Of a stretch of DNA of 20,000 nucleotides, positions 8,970 through 16,079 are shown piece after piece. The stretch covers positions 1 to 20,000 of the forward strand of contig CAUYUJ010004283.1 of the NCBI GenBank assembly GCA_963575745.1. The letters are read 5' to 3'. Source of the stretch: Prorocentrum cordatum. Lineage: Eukaryota > Sar > Dinophyceae > Prorocentrales > Prorocentraceae. A program made the position numbers and the translations under genes. The notes under the pieces are model-generated. The model was not told the DNA's origin, made no database searches, and saw only the letters and a list, made by a program, of their open reading frames with translations. The number at the start of each line of letters is the position of its first letter. The stretch's first letter is position 1.

Positions 8970-9067
8970 CTCTTCCACAATGTGGTTGAGGTCCGGACCA
9001 ACAATTCCCTGCCACCGGCGTGAAGGTCTGAACCAACTTCCCCTGGACCAGCTAATTAATCAACCTG

Positions 9068-9250
9068 CCTTAGCTGCCCCGATACGCAACACGCAGCACG
9101 TGGCGTATTGCCATGGAGCTCAACACGTAGACTGGAAACGTTCCGCCAAACCGCGGGCCCAGATGTTGAGCCAACACGCAATGTTTTGACACAGACGTCT
9201 TGAGCACGGCACGTGCTGCGTACCAGACAAGCGTATCGAGGCAACTAAGC
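9068..9250. mobile_element. Foldback element, diverged arms
   Basis: The left arm begins near cttagctgccccgatacgc and carries cgcagcacgtggcg and gctcaacacgtagac. The right arm has, in reverse complement, cttagttgcctcgatacgc, cgcagcacgtgccg and gctcaagacgtctg. The same four blocks occur in mirrored order over about 75 bp per arm, with small indels. No coding capacity or clear duplication of flanks. Confidence 0.6.
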
Positions 9251-9319
9251 AACCTGCATGAGCCGCTGTTTTCCTGTCCCTGAAACCCAGCGCGGGACAC
9301 TGGAGCTCGAAGATTGCCA

Positions 9320-9495
9320 AAATCGGTGGTGGACAAATCTCAATTTGATAAACCTCCCTTTAATGAAAACGGCCTAGGACCGAAACCGACGGACCTGGAC
9401 CCGCAAAATGACGACCGCGACGCCCTCTCGCGAACCGGAAACGGCCAATTCGCTAATCGACGTGTCAAGGTAGGAGGTCGATCAACCTCCGACAA
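9320..9495 (+). repeat. Dispersed family F, copy 1
   Basis: It shares with 14768-14900 the blocks ggtggacaaa, acctccctttaatgaaaacg, gccgaaaccgacggacctgg, acccgcaa and taggaggtc. The minus strand of both copies encodes CGSRSVGFGPRPFS and SEVDRPPT in the same order. Copy 1 has about 40 extra bases between these two parts. Confidence 0.85.
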
Positions 9496-9549
9496 AAACG
9501 CCTCACCCCGACTGTTCCACGGCGGGGGAAGCGGGTCTGGGACCATTGG

Positions 9550-9678
9550 CGACGCCGCCGCCGACGCCGACGACGCCGACGACGACGCCGACGACGACGA
9601 CGCCGCCGACGACCACGACGACGACGATGCCGACGATAACGACGACGACGGCGACGACGACGACGCCGACGCCGACGA
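9550..9678 (+). repeat. GAC trinucleotide array (reverse of the GTC arrays)
   Basis: About 130 bp of GAC/GCC triplets with a few GAT and ACC changes, entered through gacgccgccgcc. It is the same motif as the GTC arrays in inverted orientation. Asp/Thr/Val frames across it are spurious. Confidence 0.95.
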
Positions 9679-9850
9679 GCTCTCCGACGAGGTTGGGCGA
9701 GCGCCCGCAGGCCCCGCGAGCCCGCGTGGGCGCCCCGAGCGCGCGGCGGTGCTCTCCAGCTGCAGGAGCACCTGCAGGAGCCTGGCGGCCGCTGCCGCCG
9801 CCGAGCGGCATCGCCGTCGCAGAGGGCATCGGTGCACCACCGCCCCTCCT

Positions 9851-9947
9851 GGCCAGGGCCATCCTGAGCCCTGGCATGGTGTGTACGACTCCTGGCCGAG
9901 GCCGAGAAGGTCTACACACCATCGTGGAGCCCAGGGTGGCCCTGGCC
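9851..9947. mobile_element. Foldback, 35-bp arms
   Basis: 9851-9885 pairs with 9913-9947 over 35 bp with no indel and 7 mismatches, leaving a 27-bp loop. The ends read ggccagggcc / ggccctggcc and the inner ends ggtgtgta / tacacacc. It lies between CpG-rich DNA and family B copy 2. Confidence 0.7.
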
Positions 9948-9974
9948 GGGCACGTTGGTGCCGTGTAGATGGCC

Positions 9975-10140
9975 AGAGGAGCAACATAATTTCTCGAAGA
10001 TCCGCGCGGTCTCTTTTAGACCGGTGCTTGGCACCCCACCCCTGGCGCGCGGAGCGCGCCATAGGGTCGGCGCCAGAGACGCCTCCAGGGAACCCAGCAC
10101 CGATCCAGGAAATCCGCGCGAACCTCCGAGAATTTAGGTC
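9975..10140 (+). repeat. Dispersed family B, copy 2
   Basis: Blocks: gagcaacataatttctcgaag, then tggcgcgc gga gcgcgcca as a perfect 8-bp hairpin. A decayed second hairpin follows (ggcgccagagacgcc), then gatccaggaaatccgcgcg. It aligns with copies at 8.0 and 13.2 kb. Confidence 0.82.
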
Positions 10141-10314
10141 TGTGCAATTTGTTGTTGTTCTTCGACAGACCCCCTGACGCCGTGGAAAACTCACGACGAA
10201 CGCCTGCTCCTTTGCTGCTACTTCCGGCGCCCAAGCTAGGCACCGCGACTGTCAAAACACGACCCGCGCAGGGTGACACGAGGGCCCGCGGGAGCGGCAC
10301 CGTCGCCGCCACTG

Positions 10315-10335
10315 GTCGTCGTCGTCGTCGTCGAT

Positions 10336-10394
<59 letters not shown>

Positions 10395-10455
10395 GGTGGC
10401 CGTCGTCGGCGTCGTCGGCGTCGTCGTCGTCGTCGTCAGCCCAGTCGTCGAGTTG

Positions 10456-10487
<32 letters not shown>

Positions 10488-10509
10488 GTCGGCGTCGACG
10501 TCGTCGTCA
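10315..10509 (+). repeat. GTC trinucleotide array
   Basis: About 195 bp of GTC with scattered GGC, GGT and GAT units and a pure core at about 10336-10393. It is entered through gtcgccgcc, as in the 6.2-kb array. Confidence 0.96.
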
Positions 10510-10682
10510 GCGGCCGCCGCAGTCGCCCGCCGCCATCACCGTGATGCAGGGAACTCCCGCGGGAGCCTGCCGCCGCCGCCGCCGCCCGCAGTCGCCGTGG
10601 CGCTCGGACACGGCGGCTCGCCCGCCCGGCCCGGGCCCGCTCCAAGGCGGCCCCCCAAACCCGGACCCCACTCGGGCCTGTC
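10510..10682. other. CpG-rich unique DNA
   Basis: GCC/CGG-rich sequence with no recognised element. Confidence 0.5.
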
Positions 10683-10830
10683 CCCTGACCTTCCAGCAGG
10701 GCTAAAAAATAGCACCCGACTGAAAAACCTATCCCAAAGCTATTCTACGTCTTGGTTTTAGGCTGTTTCGCTCAGCTTTTTGGGTTTTAAGGTCTCCAGT
10801 GCTAAAAAATAGCTCTCTGGAAGGTCAGGG
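10683..10830. mobile_element. MITE-like element with perfect 14-bp terminal inverted repeats
   Basis: CCCTGACCTTCCAG at 10683-10696 is matched perfectly by CTGGAAGGTCAGGG at 10817-10830. Just inside each end lies gctaaaaaatagc, at 10701-10713 and 10801-10813, exactly 100 bp apart. The interior is AT-rich (tgaaaaacctatcccaaag, ttttgggttttaagg), unlike the GC-rich surroundings. tcgggcctg flanks the element on both sides (about 10672 and 10840) but not directly against the ends. No transposase. I cannot name a superfamily. Confidence 0.65.
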
Positions 10831-10884
10831 TCTGCACGTTTCGGGCCTGACAGCACGTCGACGCCGGTGAGTTCACTTCCATTT

Positions 10885-11051
10885 GGCGGCGCGCACAAGG
10901 GGGTGGGGGGAGGGCGAAAGGGCCTCTCAGAAGCAGGCTGCTTCTTAGAAGGCGCCGGCCTCACGTCTATAGATAAGGCCCGCGCCTTCTAAGGAGCAGG
11001 GGTGCTTCTAAGAAGCCTTCTCCCCTCCCCCCACCCCCCTCTGCGCGTGGC
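10885..11051. mobile_element. Foldback with about 76-bp arms
   Basis: The left arm is 10885-10960 and the right about 10977-11051. Inner ends cttagaaggcgccggcc / ggcccgcgccttctaag enclose a 16-bp loop, tcacgtctatagataa. Outer parts are agggggtggggggaggg against its complement, with one indel between. Roughly three quarters of positions pair by eye. It lies about 55 bp from the previous element and 180 bp before the next. Confidence 0.7.
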
Positions 11052-11228
11052 TGATCCATGACGTTTGCCTCCCCCCCCCCTCCGCTCCCGTTCAGCACGA
11101 GGCCGGCGAAGGCGTGCCAGTGGGCCCCGAACTGCGCGAAACCTCAGCATCTTTTCTGGCCTCCCCACGCCCCCACCCCCCCCTCCCCGGACCCCCGACG
11201 TCACGCTTGTTGCATGACGCGACTAGGA

Positions 11229-11372
11229 GGCCACATGCGAACCCCACCCCTACCCCCCACGATTTCTGTGGGGGAGGGTGGGGTTCACTTCGTTCGGAAG
11301 CTCCCGAGCGAAGTGAACCCCACCCTTCCCCACAGAAATCGTGTGGGGTAGGGGTAGGGTTCGCATTTGGCC
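11229..11372. mobile_element. Near-perfect hairpin, 69-bp arms, 6-bp loop
   Basis: 11229-11297 and 11304-11372 pair over 69 bp with no indel and only about 5 mismatches, around the loop aagctc. The arms include aaccccacccctacccc and acgatttctgtggg. The right arm carries ggggtaggggtagggtt on the + strand. Such a clean hairpin implies recent origin or selection for pairing. It could be a foldback transposon, a precursor of small RNA, or a replication-born palindrome. gcgac occurs just outside both ends (11218 and about 11380). No coding. Confidence 0.85.
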
Positions 11373-11382
11373 CCCTATAGCG

Positions 11383-11600
11383 ACCCCCAGGTCCGGACCC
11401 TTCCCGTGGGGCCGGCGTAAGTTTCATCCTGAGTCTCTCTTGGACGATCCCGAGGCCCGGTGAGGGAGGAGGAGGAGGAGGAGGAGGAGGAGGAGGAGGA
11501 GGAGGAGGAGGAGGAGGAGGGGGAGGAGGAGGAGGAGGGGGAGGGGGAGGAGGAGGGGGAGGAGGAGGAGGCCCCCAAAGGCCGAAAACAGCGAAGAGCC
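11383..11600 (-). repeat. Dispersed family A, copy with internal GGA expansion
   Basis: Reading on the + strand: gtccggacccttcc, tttcatcctgagtc, acgatcccgaggcccggtgag, then about 109 bp of GGA/GGGGA (11463-11571), then ccaaaggccgaaaacagcg. Other A copies have ggtgagggccctcagagg here without expansion. The array therefore grew inside the element. Confidence 0.82.
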
Positions 11601-11790
11601 TCCGCTCGCGGGGGTCTGGGCCCCTCCTCGCCGTGCAGGCAACCCCTGCCAGACTCGGCAGAGCAGCGCCCTCGTTCCGAGGCAGGCGGCACCAGCCGTG
11701 CCCACGCGCAACCTCTGGGAGGGCCCCCCCCCCCCAAGAACTGGGCAGAGACGCCGCGTGGCGGGCCGCCGCCGTCTCGACGGAGGCCCC
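11601..11790. other. GC-rich unique DNA
   Basis: Includes a 12-C run at about 11725-11735. An E- then P-rich frame runs through it from the GGA tract; I do not regard it as a gene. Nothing recognised. Confidence 0.5.
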
Positions 11791-11934
11791 CCTTCCCATA
11801 CCCAGGCCCCCCATCGAGTTATGAAGGTTTCTCGTTATTGTCGTTATTTTCTCCTCCTCCTCCTCCTCCTCCTCCTCCTCCTCTTCCTCCTCTTCCTATT
11901 CCTCTTACTATTACTATTCTGTCTCCCCATACCC
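11791..11934 (+). repeat. Truncated family A start with CTC expansion
   Basis: The stretch catacccaggccccccatcg to cgttatttt occurs at about 11797-11850 and again at about 11927-11970. In the first copy the element breaks off after cgttatttt into (CTC)n at 11851-11904, which decays into tta/cta triplets. In the second copy the same point continues into cggcctccaggggcc. Confidence 0.82.
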
Positions 11935-12110
11935 AGGCCCCCCATCGACGGGAGGTGTTTCGTTATTTTCGGCCTCCAGGGGCCCTTACTGGCCCCCGGG
12001 ACCGTCAAAGAACGACTCGGGACGAAAAACCGGTCTCGGGGGAAGGAGTCCAGACCGCTGGGGGTCGACGCCATGAAGAAATCATGACGTCGGGGGCCTG
12101 GGCCATATGG
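11935..12110 (+). repeat. Dispersed family A, well-preserved copy
   Basis: Blocks in order: ggcctccaggggccc, ggaccgtcaaagaacgactc, acgaaaaaccggtctcg, cagaccgctgggggtcgac, ccatgaagaaatcatgacg. The last block is a boundary hairpin related to the one at 19115-19139. Confidence 0.88.
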
Positions 12111-12565
12111 CATACGCCGGTGAGATCTTGCTCAGCCCGCGTCCCCAGAGTGAGCATTTTTTTTGTCATTCGGCGTTTCGACACTGGGCGGGAGGGGGGA
12201 GAGGGGGGGGGTCTGGCGCCAGATCTCTGCTTAGTGCGATTTGTTGCAGCAGTGCGTCCTGGGAGACTTACGTCGGGCCTGTCCTCTAGAGCAAGAATAT
12301 CCAAAAATAGTTTAAACAAATTGTATGGGGACGATCGTTGTAATATTTTGATAATGTTGATGAACATTTCTTACGCATTTTTCTGCTCGTCGGAAATCAG
12401 CCTGTGGGGTCTCAGGCCCGACCTAAAGGGAGACTCCATATGCCCCAGACAGGCGCCCAAAACGGCCAAGACCTAATCCAGTGTGGGGCGGGAGGGAGGT
12501 GCGAGGGCCCGCGCCGATCGGCAAAACAATGAAGAAGAAGACATCGAAAGAGAGGTCCCGACCGT
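12111..12565. other. Unique DNA with an AT-rich island
   Basis: Mostly unremarkable unique sequence. 12285-12390 is strikingly AT-rich (ccaaaaatagtttaaacaa, tgtaatattttgataatg) against a GC-rich background. A 120-codon minus-strand frame starts in the island (MFINIIKILQ) but turns into Arg/Pro-rich sequence. No gene recognised. Confidence 0.5.
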
Positions 12566-12567
12566 TA

Positions 12568-12720
12568 CCAGCCTCGAATGTATCCCTACCCCTAAGATTG
12601 ACACGCCAAGAGGCGATGACAACCTTAGGGATCCGCCCTCACAAAAACAAGGGAATCCCTAAGATTGGCATCGTGATGAGGAGGTGCCCAGCATAGGGAT
12701 AGGGACATGTTCCAGGCTGG
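12568..12720 (-). mobile_element. MITE-like element M, copy 1
   Basis: 153 bp with terminal inverted repeats: CCAGCCTCGAATGTATCCCT at the left and the complement of CCAGCCTGGAACATGTCCCT at the right. TA directly flanks both ends (12566-12567 and 12721-12722). A second, inner inverted pair lies within it: gatgacaaccttagggat and the complement of gatgccaatcttagggat. The whole element is thus a nested palindrome. Copy 2 lies inverted 122 bp downstream. No transposase; a TA duplication with short TIRs would suit a Tc1/mariner-type MITE, but copy 2 has different flanks. Confidence 0.75.
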
Positions 12721-12842
12721 TAAGACCGCTTTTCCCTCAGGGGCAGCCACGCCCCAGATCCACGGCCCCCATGGGGACCGACATGCGGGCCCCACGAGGC
12801 CGAAAGCAACGAACAAAAAAACAGCGGGATTGACGACATTGA
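12721..12842 (-). repeat. Spacer between M copies, possible decayed family A
   Basis: Contains gaggccgaaagcaacgaac and aaaacagcgggattgacgac, which resemble the gaggccgaaaacaacgaa and acctcccgtcatgatt parts of family A. The rest is too diverged to be sure. Confidence 0.4.
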
Positions 12843-12998
12843 CCAACCTGGAACATATCCCTATCCCTATGTTGGGCATCGCCTCATCACGATGGCGATC
12901 TTAAGGATTTCCTCAGTTTCTGAGGGCGTATCCCTAAGATTGTCATCTCCTTTTCGCGTGTGAGTTTTAGGGATAGGGATAATTAGGTTCGAGGCTGG
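12843..12998 (+). mobile_element. MITE-like element M, copy 2 (inverted relative to copy 1)
   Basis: 156 bp that aligns end to end with the reverse complement of copy 1; by eye about four of five positions match. It starts ccaacctggaacatatccct and ends with gggataattaggttcgaggctgg in two steps. TGA flanks both ends (12840-12842 and 12999-13001), a possible 3-bp target duplication. The ccctatccct blocks at the ends look telomere-like but lack TTAGGG. Confidence 0.75.
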
Positions 12999-13084
12999 TG
13001 AAACATCGCATCGTCGGACCCGAGCCTCCGACCTCTTGGTGTTTTACAACGTGGTTCCCCCGATGTCTGGGCCCATTCACCCAG

Positions 13085-13190
13085 ACCAGCATTTCACCCT
13101 GAGTCGAATTTGTGGCGGTCCGGGGGCCCGGCGAGGGCCCTCAGAGGGGCCGAAAATCGCCAAGCACCTCCCGCCGTGATCGATCTCGAG
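13085..13190 (-). repeat. Dispersed family A, diverged copy
   Basis: Blocks agaccagcatttc, accctgagtcgaatttg, ggtccgggggcccggcgag, ggccctcagaggggccgaaa and acctcccgccgtgat follow the order of the minus-oriented A copies. It abuts family B copy 3. Confidence 0.75.
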
Positions 13191-13194
13191 GAAC

Positions 13195-13330
13195 AACGGC
13201 ATGAACATAACATTTCGGATGTCCTCTCTCATCTCTTCGAGCGCGCCAGGGGCGGCGCCGGAAGCGCCGCCAAGAGGAGCCCATCGCCGATCCAAGAAAT
13301 CCGCGCAGACCCCTTCAAAGTTTTGTATAC
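13195..13330 (+). repeat. Dispersed family B, copy 3
   Basis: Blocks ggcatgaacataacattt, cgagcgcgccagg, then the perfect hairpin ggcggcgc cggaa gcgccgcc at 13251-13271, then gatccaagaaatccgcgcag. The first hairpin of the pair has lost its left arm here. Confidence 0.82.
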
Positions 13331-13512
13331 TTTTCGCTGCGCCGGTTGCGTTGAACGCGCCCAAGTCTATAGACGAAGCCTGCACCGCGACAAACCAGCG
13401 GCAAACCCAGCGTCCGAGGCGGAGTTTGCCCTGGCGGCCGAGGCGCCGTCTCAAAGACGGAAGGCCGCACGTCGGGAAAAACGGCGCGGCGATAGTTCCT
13501 CGATTTCTTACC
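13331..13512. other. GC-rich unique DNA
   Basis: Contains agtctatagac, a short palindrome. No repeat match or domain noticed. Confidence 0.5.
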
Positions 13513-13727
13513 CAGCGAGAGGAAGTCTGGGGGAGACCTGTCGGGGGCGGCCAGGAGGGGGGTGTCAATGAGGGGTGTGTGCAAACCATGGCTGGCGGCA
13601 CGTGCGCGGCCCAGGGGGGGGACCAGGGACGCAATGAAGGAAGAAGAGGCGTCATGAAATCAGAGGAAATATCATGGCCCACGCCATGATATCCACCCCC
13701 ACTCCCCTTCCACAGCGAGAGGAAGTC
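13513..13727 (+). mobile_element. Family G copy 1, bracketed by 15-bp direct repeats
   Basis: CAGCGAGAGGAAGTC occurs at 13513-13527 and 13713-13727, exactly 200 bp apart. Between them lies a segment shared with 18936-19112: ggcggccaggagggggg, accatggctggcggcacg, tgcgcggccca, gtcatgaaat. It then has the hairpin atatcatggc ccac gccatgatat (13669-13692). The direct repeats look like an insertion duplication, although copy 2 lacks a matching pair. Confidence 0.65.
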
Positions 13728-13738
13728 AGAGATCCGAT

Positions 13739-13975
13739 GTCGTTATTTTTTCAATGCGGGCTCCCCGGAAGTCTCGACCTATTCCCCAGGACCGGCTTGT
13801 CGTCCTGAGTCGTTTTTCGACGGTCCCGAGGCCCGGCGAGGGCCGCTAGAGGCTGCAAACGGCGAAGAACCACCGTCTTGATTTCTTCCATGCCCAGGTC
13901 CCTGGGGAGGAAGTCTGGGGGCCTCCAGGGGCCGAAAAGAGTGAAAACCTGGCCGTCCTGATTTTTTCACGACGC
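13739..13975 (-). repeat. Dispersed family A, one full and one internally deleted monomer
   Basis: Decayed forms of the boundary motif cgtcatgattttttcatg occur near 13740, 13877 and 13952. The first interval is about 137 bp and carries all A blocks. The second is about 75 bp, having lost the middle but kept gcctccaggggccgaaaag and gtgaaaacctggccgtcc. Confidence 0.82.
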
Positions 13976-13984
13976 GAGCATGTC

Positions 13985-14207
13985 TGGGGGGGAGATCTGG
14001 GCCAAATCGTGTATACTTGCACCATTGCTCATTCTACCTTCCTCTTTTCAGATTGCCCTCCTCCTCCTCCTCCTTCTCGTCCTCCGCTGCTCTGGTCGAG
14101 AGGATTCGTTTGAATGTGAGGAGCCTTGTTCCGCACGCACACGCAGAGAGTCGAATCGACAGGATAACTTTGCACCAACAAAAACCAATGGGGGGGAGAT
14201 CTGGGCC
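13985..14207 (+). mobile_element. 185-bp segment between 19-bp direct repeats
   Basis: tgggggggagatctgggcc occurs at 13985-14003 and 14189-14207. The segment between carries ccttcctcttttcag at 14037-14051, a splice-acceptor-like run, then a short CTC block. Since the offset is 204 bp, one 211-codon frame repeats GGEIWA. This could be an insertion with a target duplication or an unequal duplication. Confidence 0.55.
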
Positions 14208-14209
14208 CG

Positions 14210-14263
14210 TCGCCCGCAGGTCGCCCACCCCGCGGCCCGCCGCCGCCGCCGCCGCCGCTCGCG

Positions 14264-14350
<87 letters not shown>

Positions 14351-14400
14351 TTGTCGCCGTCGCCGTCGCCGCCGCCGCCGCCGCCCTCGCCGTCCACGCC
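14210..14400 (+). repeat. GCC run followed by GTC array
   Basis: GCC units at about 14238-14258, then GTC from 14265 to 14350 with one GCC unit. Mixed GCC/GTC and GCC again follow to about 14387. This shows the GCC-to-GTC-to-GCC layout seen less clearly at the other arrays. Confidence 0.95.
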
Positions 14401-14628
14401 GCGGACAGCGCCGCGTGCCGGGCGCCTGCCGCCTCGGTGGGCCGCGAGCAGGCGCTGCGCCTCCCGGTGGCCGCTGGCGAGGCCCGCCAGCAGGCGCAGG
14501 CTCGCGGAGAGGCCCGGCGCCTGCGCGCCGCGGGGCTCTGCGCCCGTGCGCGCCGCGGCGCGCGCGGGCGCGCGGGGGTGCGCTCTGCGAGGGCACCGCG
14601 AGGCTCCTGGGGTGAAGTGTAGCCCTTA
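14401..14628. other. Extremely GC-rich flank
   Basis: CGCG-dense sequence with gcgcgcgcgggcgcgcgggg near 14560. All frames are open by composition. No element recognised. Confidence 0.5.
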
Positions 14629-14629
14629 G

Positions 14630-14691
14630 TTTTTTTTTTTTTTTTTTTTTTCTCCTTAGTTTTGAAGTTTTTTTTTTTTTTTTTTTTTTTT
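14630..14691 (-). repeat. Two poly-T runs (poly-A on the minus strand)
   Basis: 22 T at 14630-14651 and 24 T at 14668-14691, each preceded by ccttagttt-like sequence, so probably a short duplication. On the minus strand they could be the poly-A tail of a retroposed RNA ending in family F DNA. F copy 1 has no such tail. Confidence 0.85.
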
Positions 14692-14699
14692 CTCTCTTT

Positions 14700-14900
14700 T
14701 CCGTTGGTCGGCGGGGACAAACCTCCCCTTTAGCGGGGGGCCCCCAAGCCTAGGGCTGGGGGGTTCTCGGCGGTGGACAAACCTCCCTTTAGCAAACCTC
14801 CCCTGAATGAAAACGGCCTGGGGCCGAAACCGACGGACCTGGACCCGCAAGAGTGACGGCCGTTACGGGTAGGAGGTCTGTCTACCTCAGAGCTTAGGTC
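14700..14900 (+). repeat. Dispersed family F, copy 2
   Basis: acaaacctcccctttag occurs at about 14717 and, after the cggcggtggac block at 14769, acaaacctccctttag again, followed by aaacctcccctgaatgaaaa. Then come cgaaaccgacggacctgg, acccgcaa and taggaggtctg as in copy 1. The start of the element is duplicated here. Confidence 0.82.
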
Positions 14901-15266
14901 TGCAGAACCTCCGCAACCAACATGTACGGTCAAGCTGCACTTGATGCAGCACACCTGGCGTCGAGCCAAAACTTGGACATAAGCGAATCTGGTTGGATTG
15001 CACATCTTCGGCGGCTTAACCGGCGAGGCGTTTGACTACCTTGGCGTCCCTTTCCTGGTGGTCCTGCAGAGCAAGGCCCTCTCTGACCCTCGGCCCTGCT
15101 CAAATCAGCTCGTCTCTTCTCAGAGGACCCTGAGATCCAGGCGTTGCAATTTTCCCACACTGGGCGGGTTCCCATTGCTTCGGGCCCTGGGACCATCACG
15201 GATCGATCCGGCTCCAAAAACGATGCAGAAAAATCAGCAGACCCTGTGTCGACGTGTGTGAGGGGT
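14901..15266. other. Unique DNA, nothing firm
   Basis: ctgggaccatcacggatcg and ctccaaaaacg near 15187-15225 weakly resemble family A in + orientation. Otherwise no repeat, RNA or domain is seen. Confidence 0.45.
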
Positions 15267-15270
15267 TGTT

Positions 15271-15298
15271 CGTCCTCGTCGTCGTCGTCGTCGTCGTT
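15271..15298 (+). repeat. Short GTC run
   Basis: Nine or so GTC units with one CTC, the smallest member of the GTC/GAC set. Confidence 0.85.
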
Positions 15299-15346
15299 GC
15301 AGTGCTCTAGCGGCCTTGAGGGAAATCGACCCACGTCGTAACCACG

Positions 15347-15371
15347 TCAAAGGGAAGCCCCTTCCCTTTGA
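15347..15371. other. Perfect 11-bp-stem hairpin
   Basis: tcaaagggaag ccc cttccctttga: a perfect stem with a 3-nt loop. No T-run follows and no gene ends here, so I do not call it a terminator. Confidence 0.7.
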
Positions 15372-15417
15372 TCCCTCCCCCGTCGGGGGGGGGTCAGATA
15401 CGGCTCGGCCCCAGGAG

Positions 15418-15660
15418 CCTCCTCCTCCTCCTCCTCCTCCTCCTATCCTCCTCCTCCTCCTCCTCCTCCTCCTCCTCATCATCATCCCCATCCTGCTCCT
15501 CCTGCTCCGCCTCCTCCTCCTGTCCTCCTCCTCCTCCTCCTCTTCCTCCTCCTCCTCCTCCTCCTCCTCCTCCTCTCCCTCCTCCTCCCCCCCCAATGCT
15601 CCCCCTCCTCTTGTTCCTCCTCTGCCTCCGTCTCCTCCTCCTGCTCCTCCTCACCCTCGT
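15418..15660 (+). repeat. CTC pyrimidine tract
   Basis: (CTC)n with ATC/CTG interruptions to about 15598, then a decayed CTC/TTC tail ending in tcttcgtcgtcttcaggg. The open frames are Pro/Leu/Ser on + and Glu/Arg on -. Confidence 0.94.
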
Positions 15661-16050
15661 TTTCATCTTCGTCGTCTTCAGGGTCGGCGGCATTGGCCAT
15701 AAGGCCTTCGCAATAAAATCCAAAACTCTGGCCGTGATGTTCAGCGATACTGCATGTTCCCAAAGACGGACCTCACGGAAGAGGAACAGATGCCGATACC
15801 GCGGCCCGTGCTGGAGATTCCTCGCCGCCACGGCCACATTCTCCTCGAAATTCCGGTCAGGATGCATCCCGTGAGAGGCACACGGAGCAGCAGTGCCGGT
15901 GCCTCTTTGTGGCCCCAGGTCCTGGGACGTCTTCGTCGGCTCTCGGCGAATTCGCCTGGCCTCGGGGTGCTTCTTCCAGCAGCTGCGCCGAGAGCGCTCC
16001 TGAGGTGCCCGGATCGTCCCGAGCAGCCGCCGACACCCTAGCTACGATCC
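15661..16050. other. Unique DNA, nothing recognised
   Basis: Moderately GC-rich, with overlapping frames up to about 160 codons that begin in the CTC tract. No domain or repeat match. Confidence 0.5.
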
Positions 16051-16079
16051 AAAAGCTCGAGAATCCCTGAGAACCCAGA

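Noticed and set aside
11460-12476. 338-codon plus-strand frame
   Set aside because: It starts in the GGA tract (poly-Glu), passes through the CTC tract (poly-Pro/Leu) and family A, and has no domain.
12568-12998. Telomeric repeat (ccctatccct, tagggatagggat)
   Set aside because: Only two or three imperfect units occur at each MITE end and no TTAGGG or CCCTAA run exists.
12980-12998. tRNA B-box-like ggttcgaggct
   Set aside because: No A box or cloverleaf can be formed upstream, and the sequence is explained by the MITE end.
13980-14615. Frame with a signal-peptide-like Leu-rich N-terminus
   Set aside because: The Leu run is a CTC microsatellite and the C-terminal half is the GTC array; repeat translation explains it.
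15347-15371. Rho-independent terminator
   Set aside because: No T-run follows the hairpin, no gene precedes it, and the DNA does not look bacterial.
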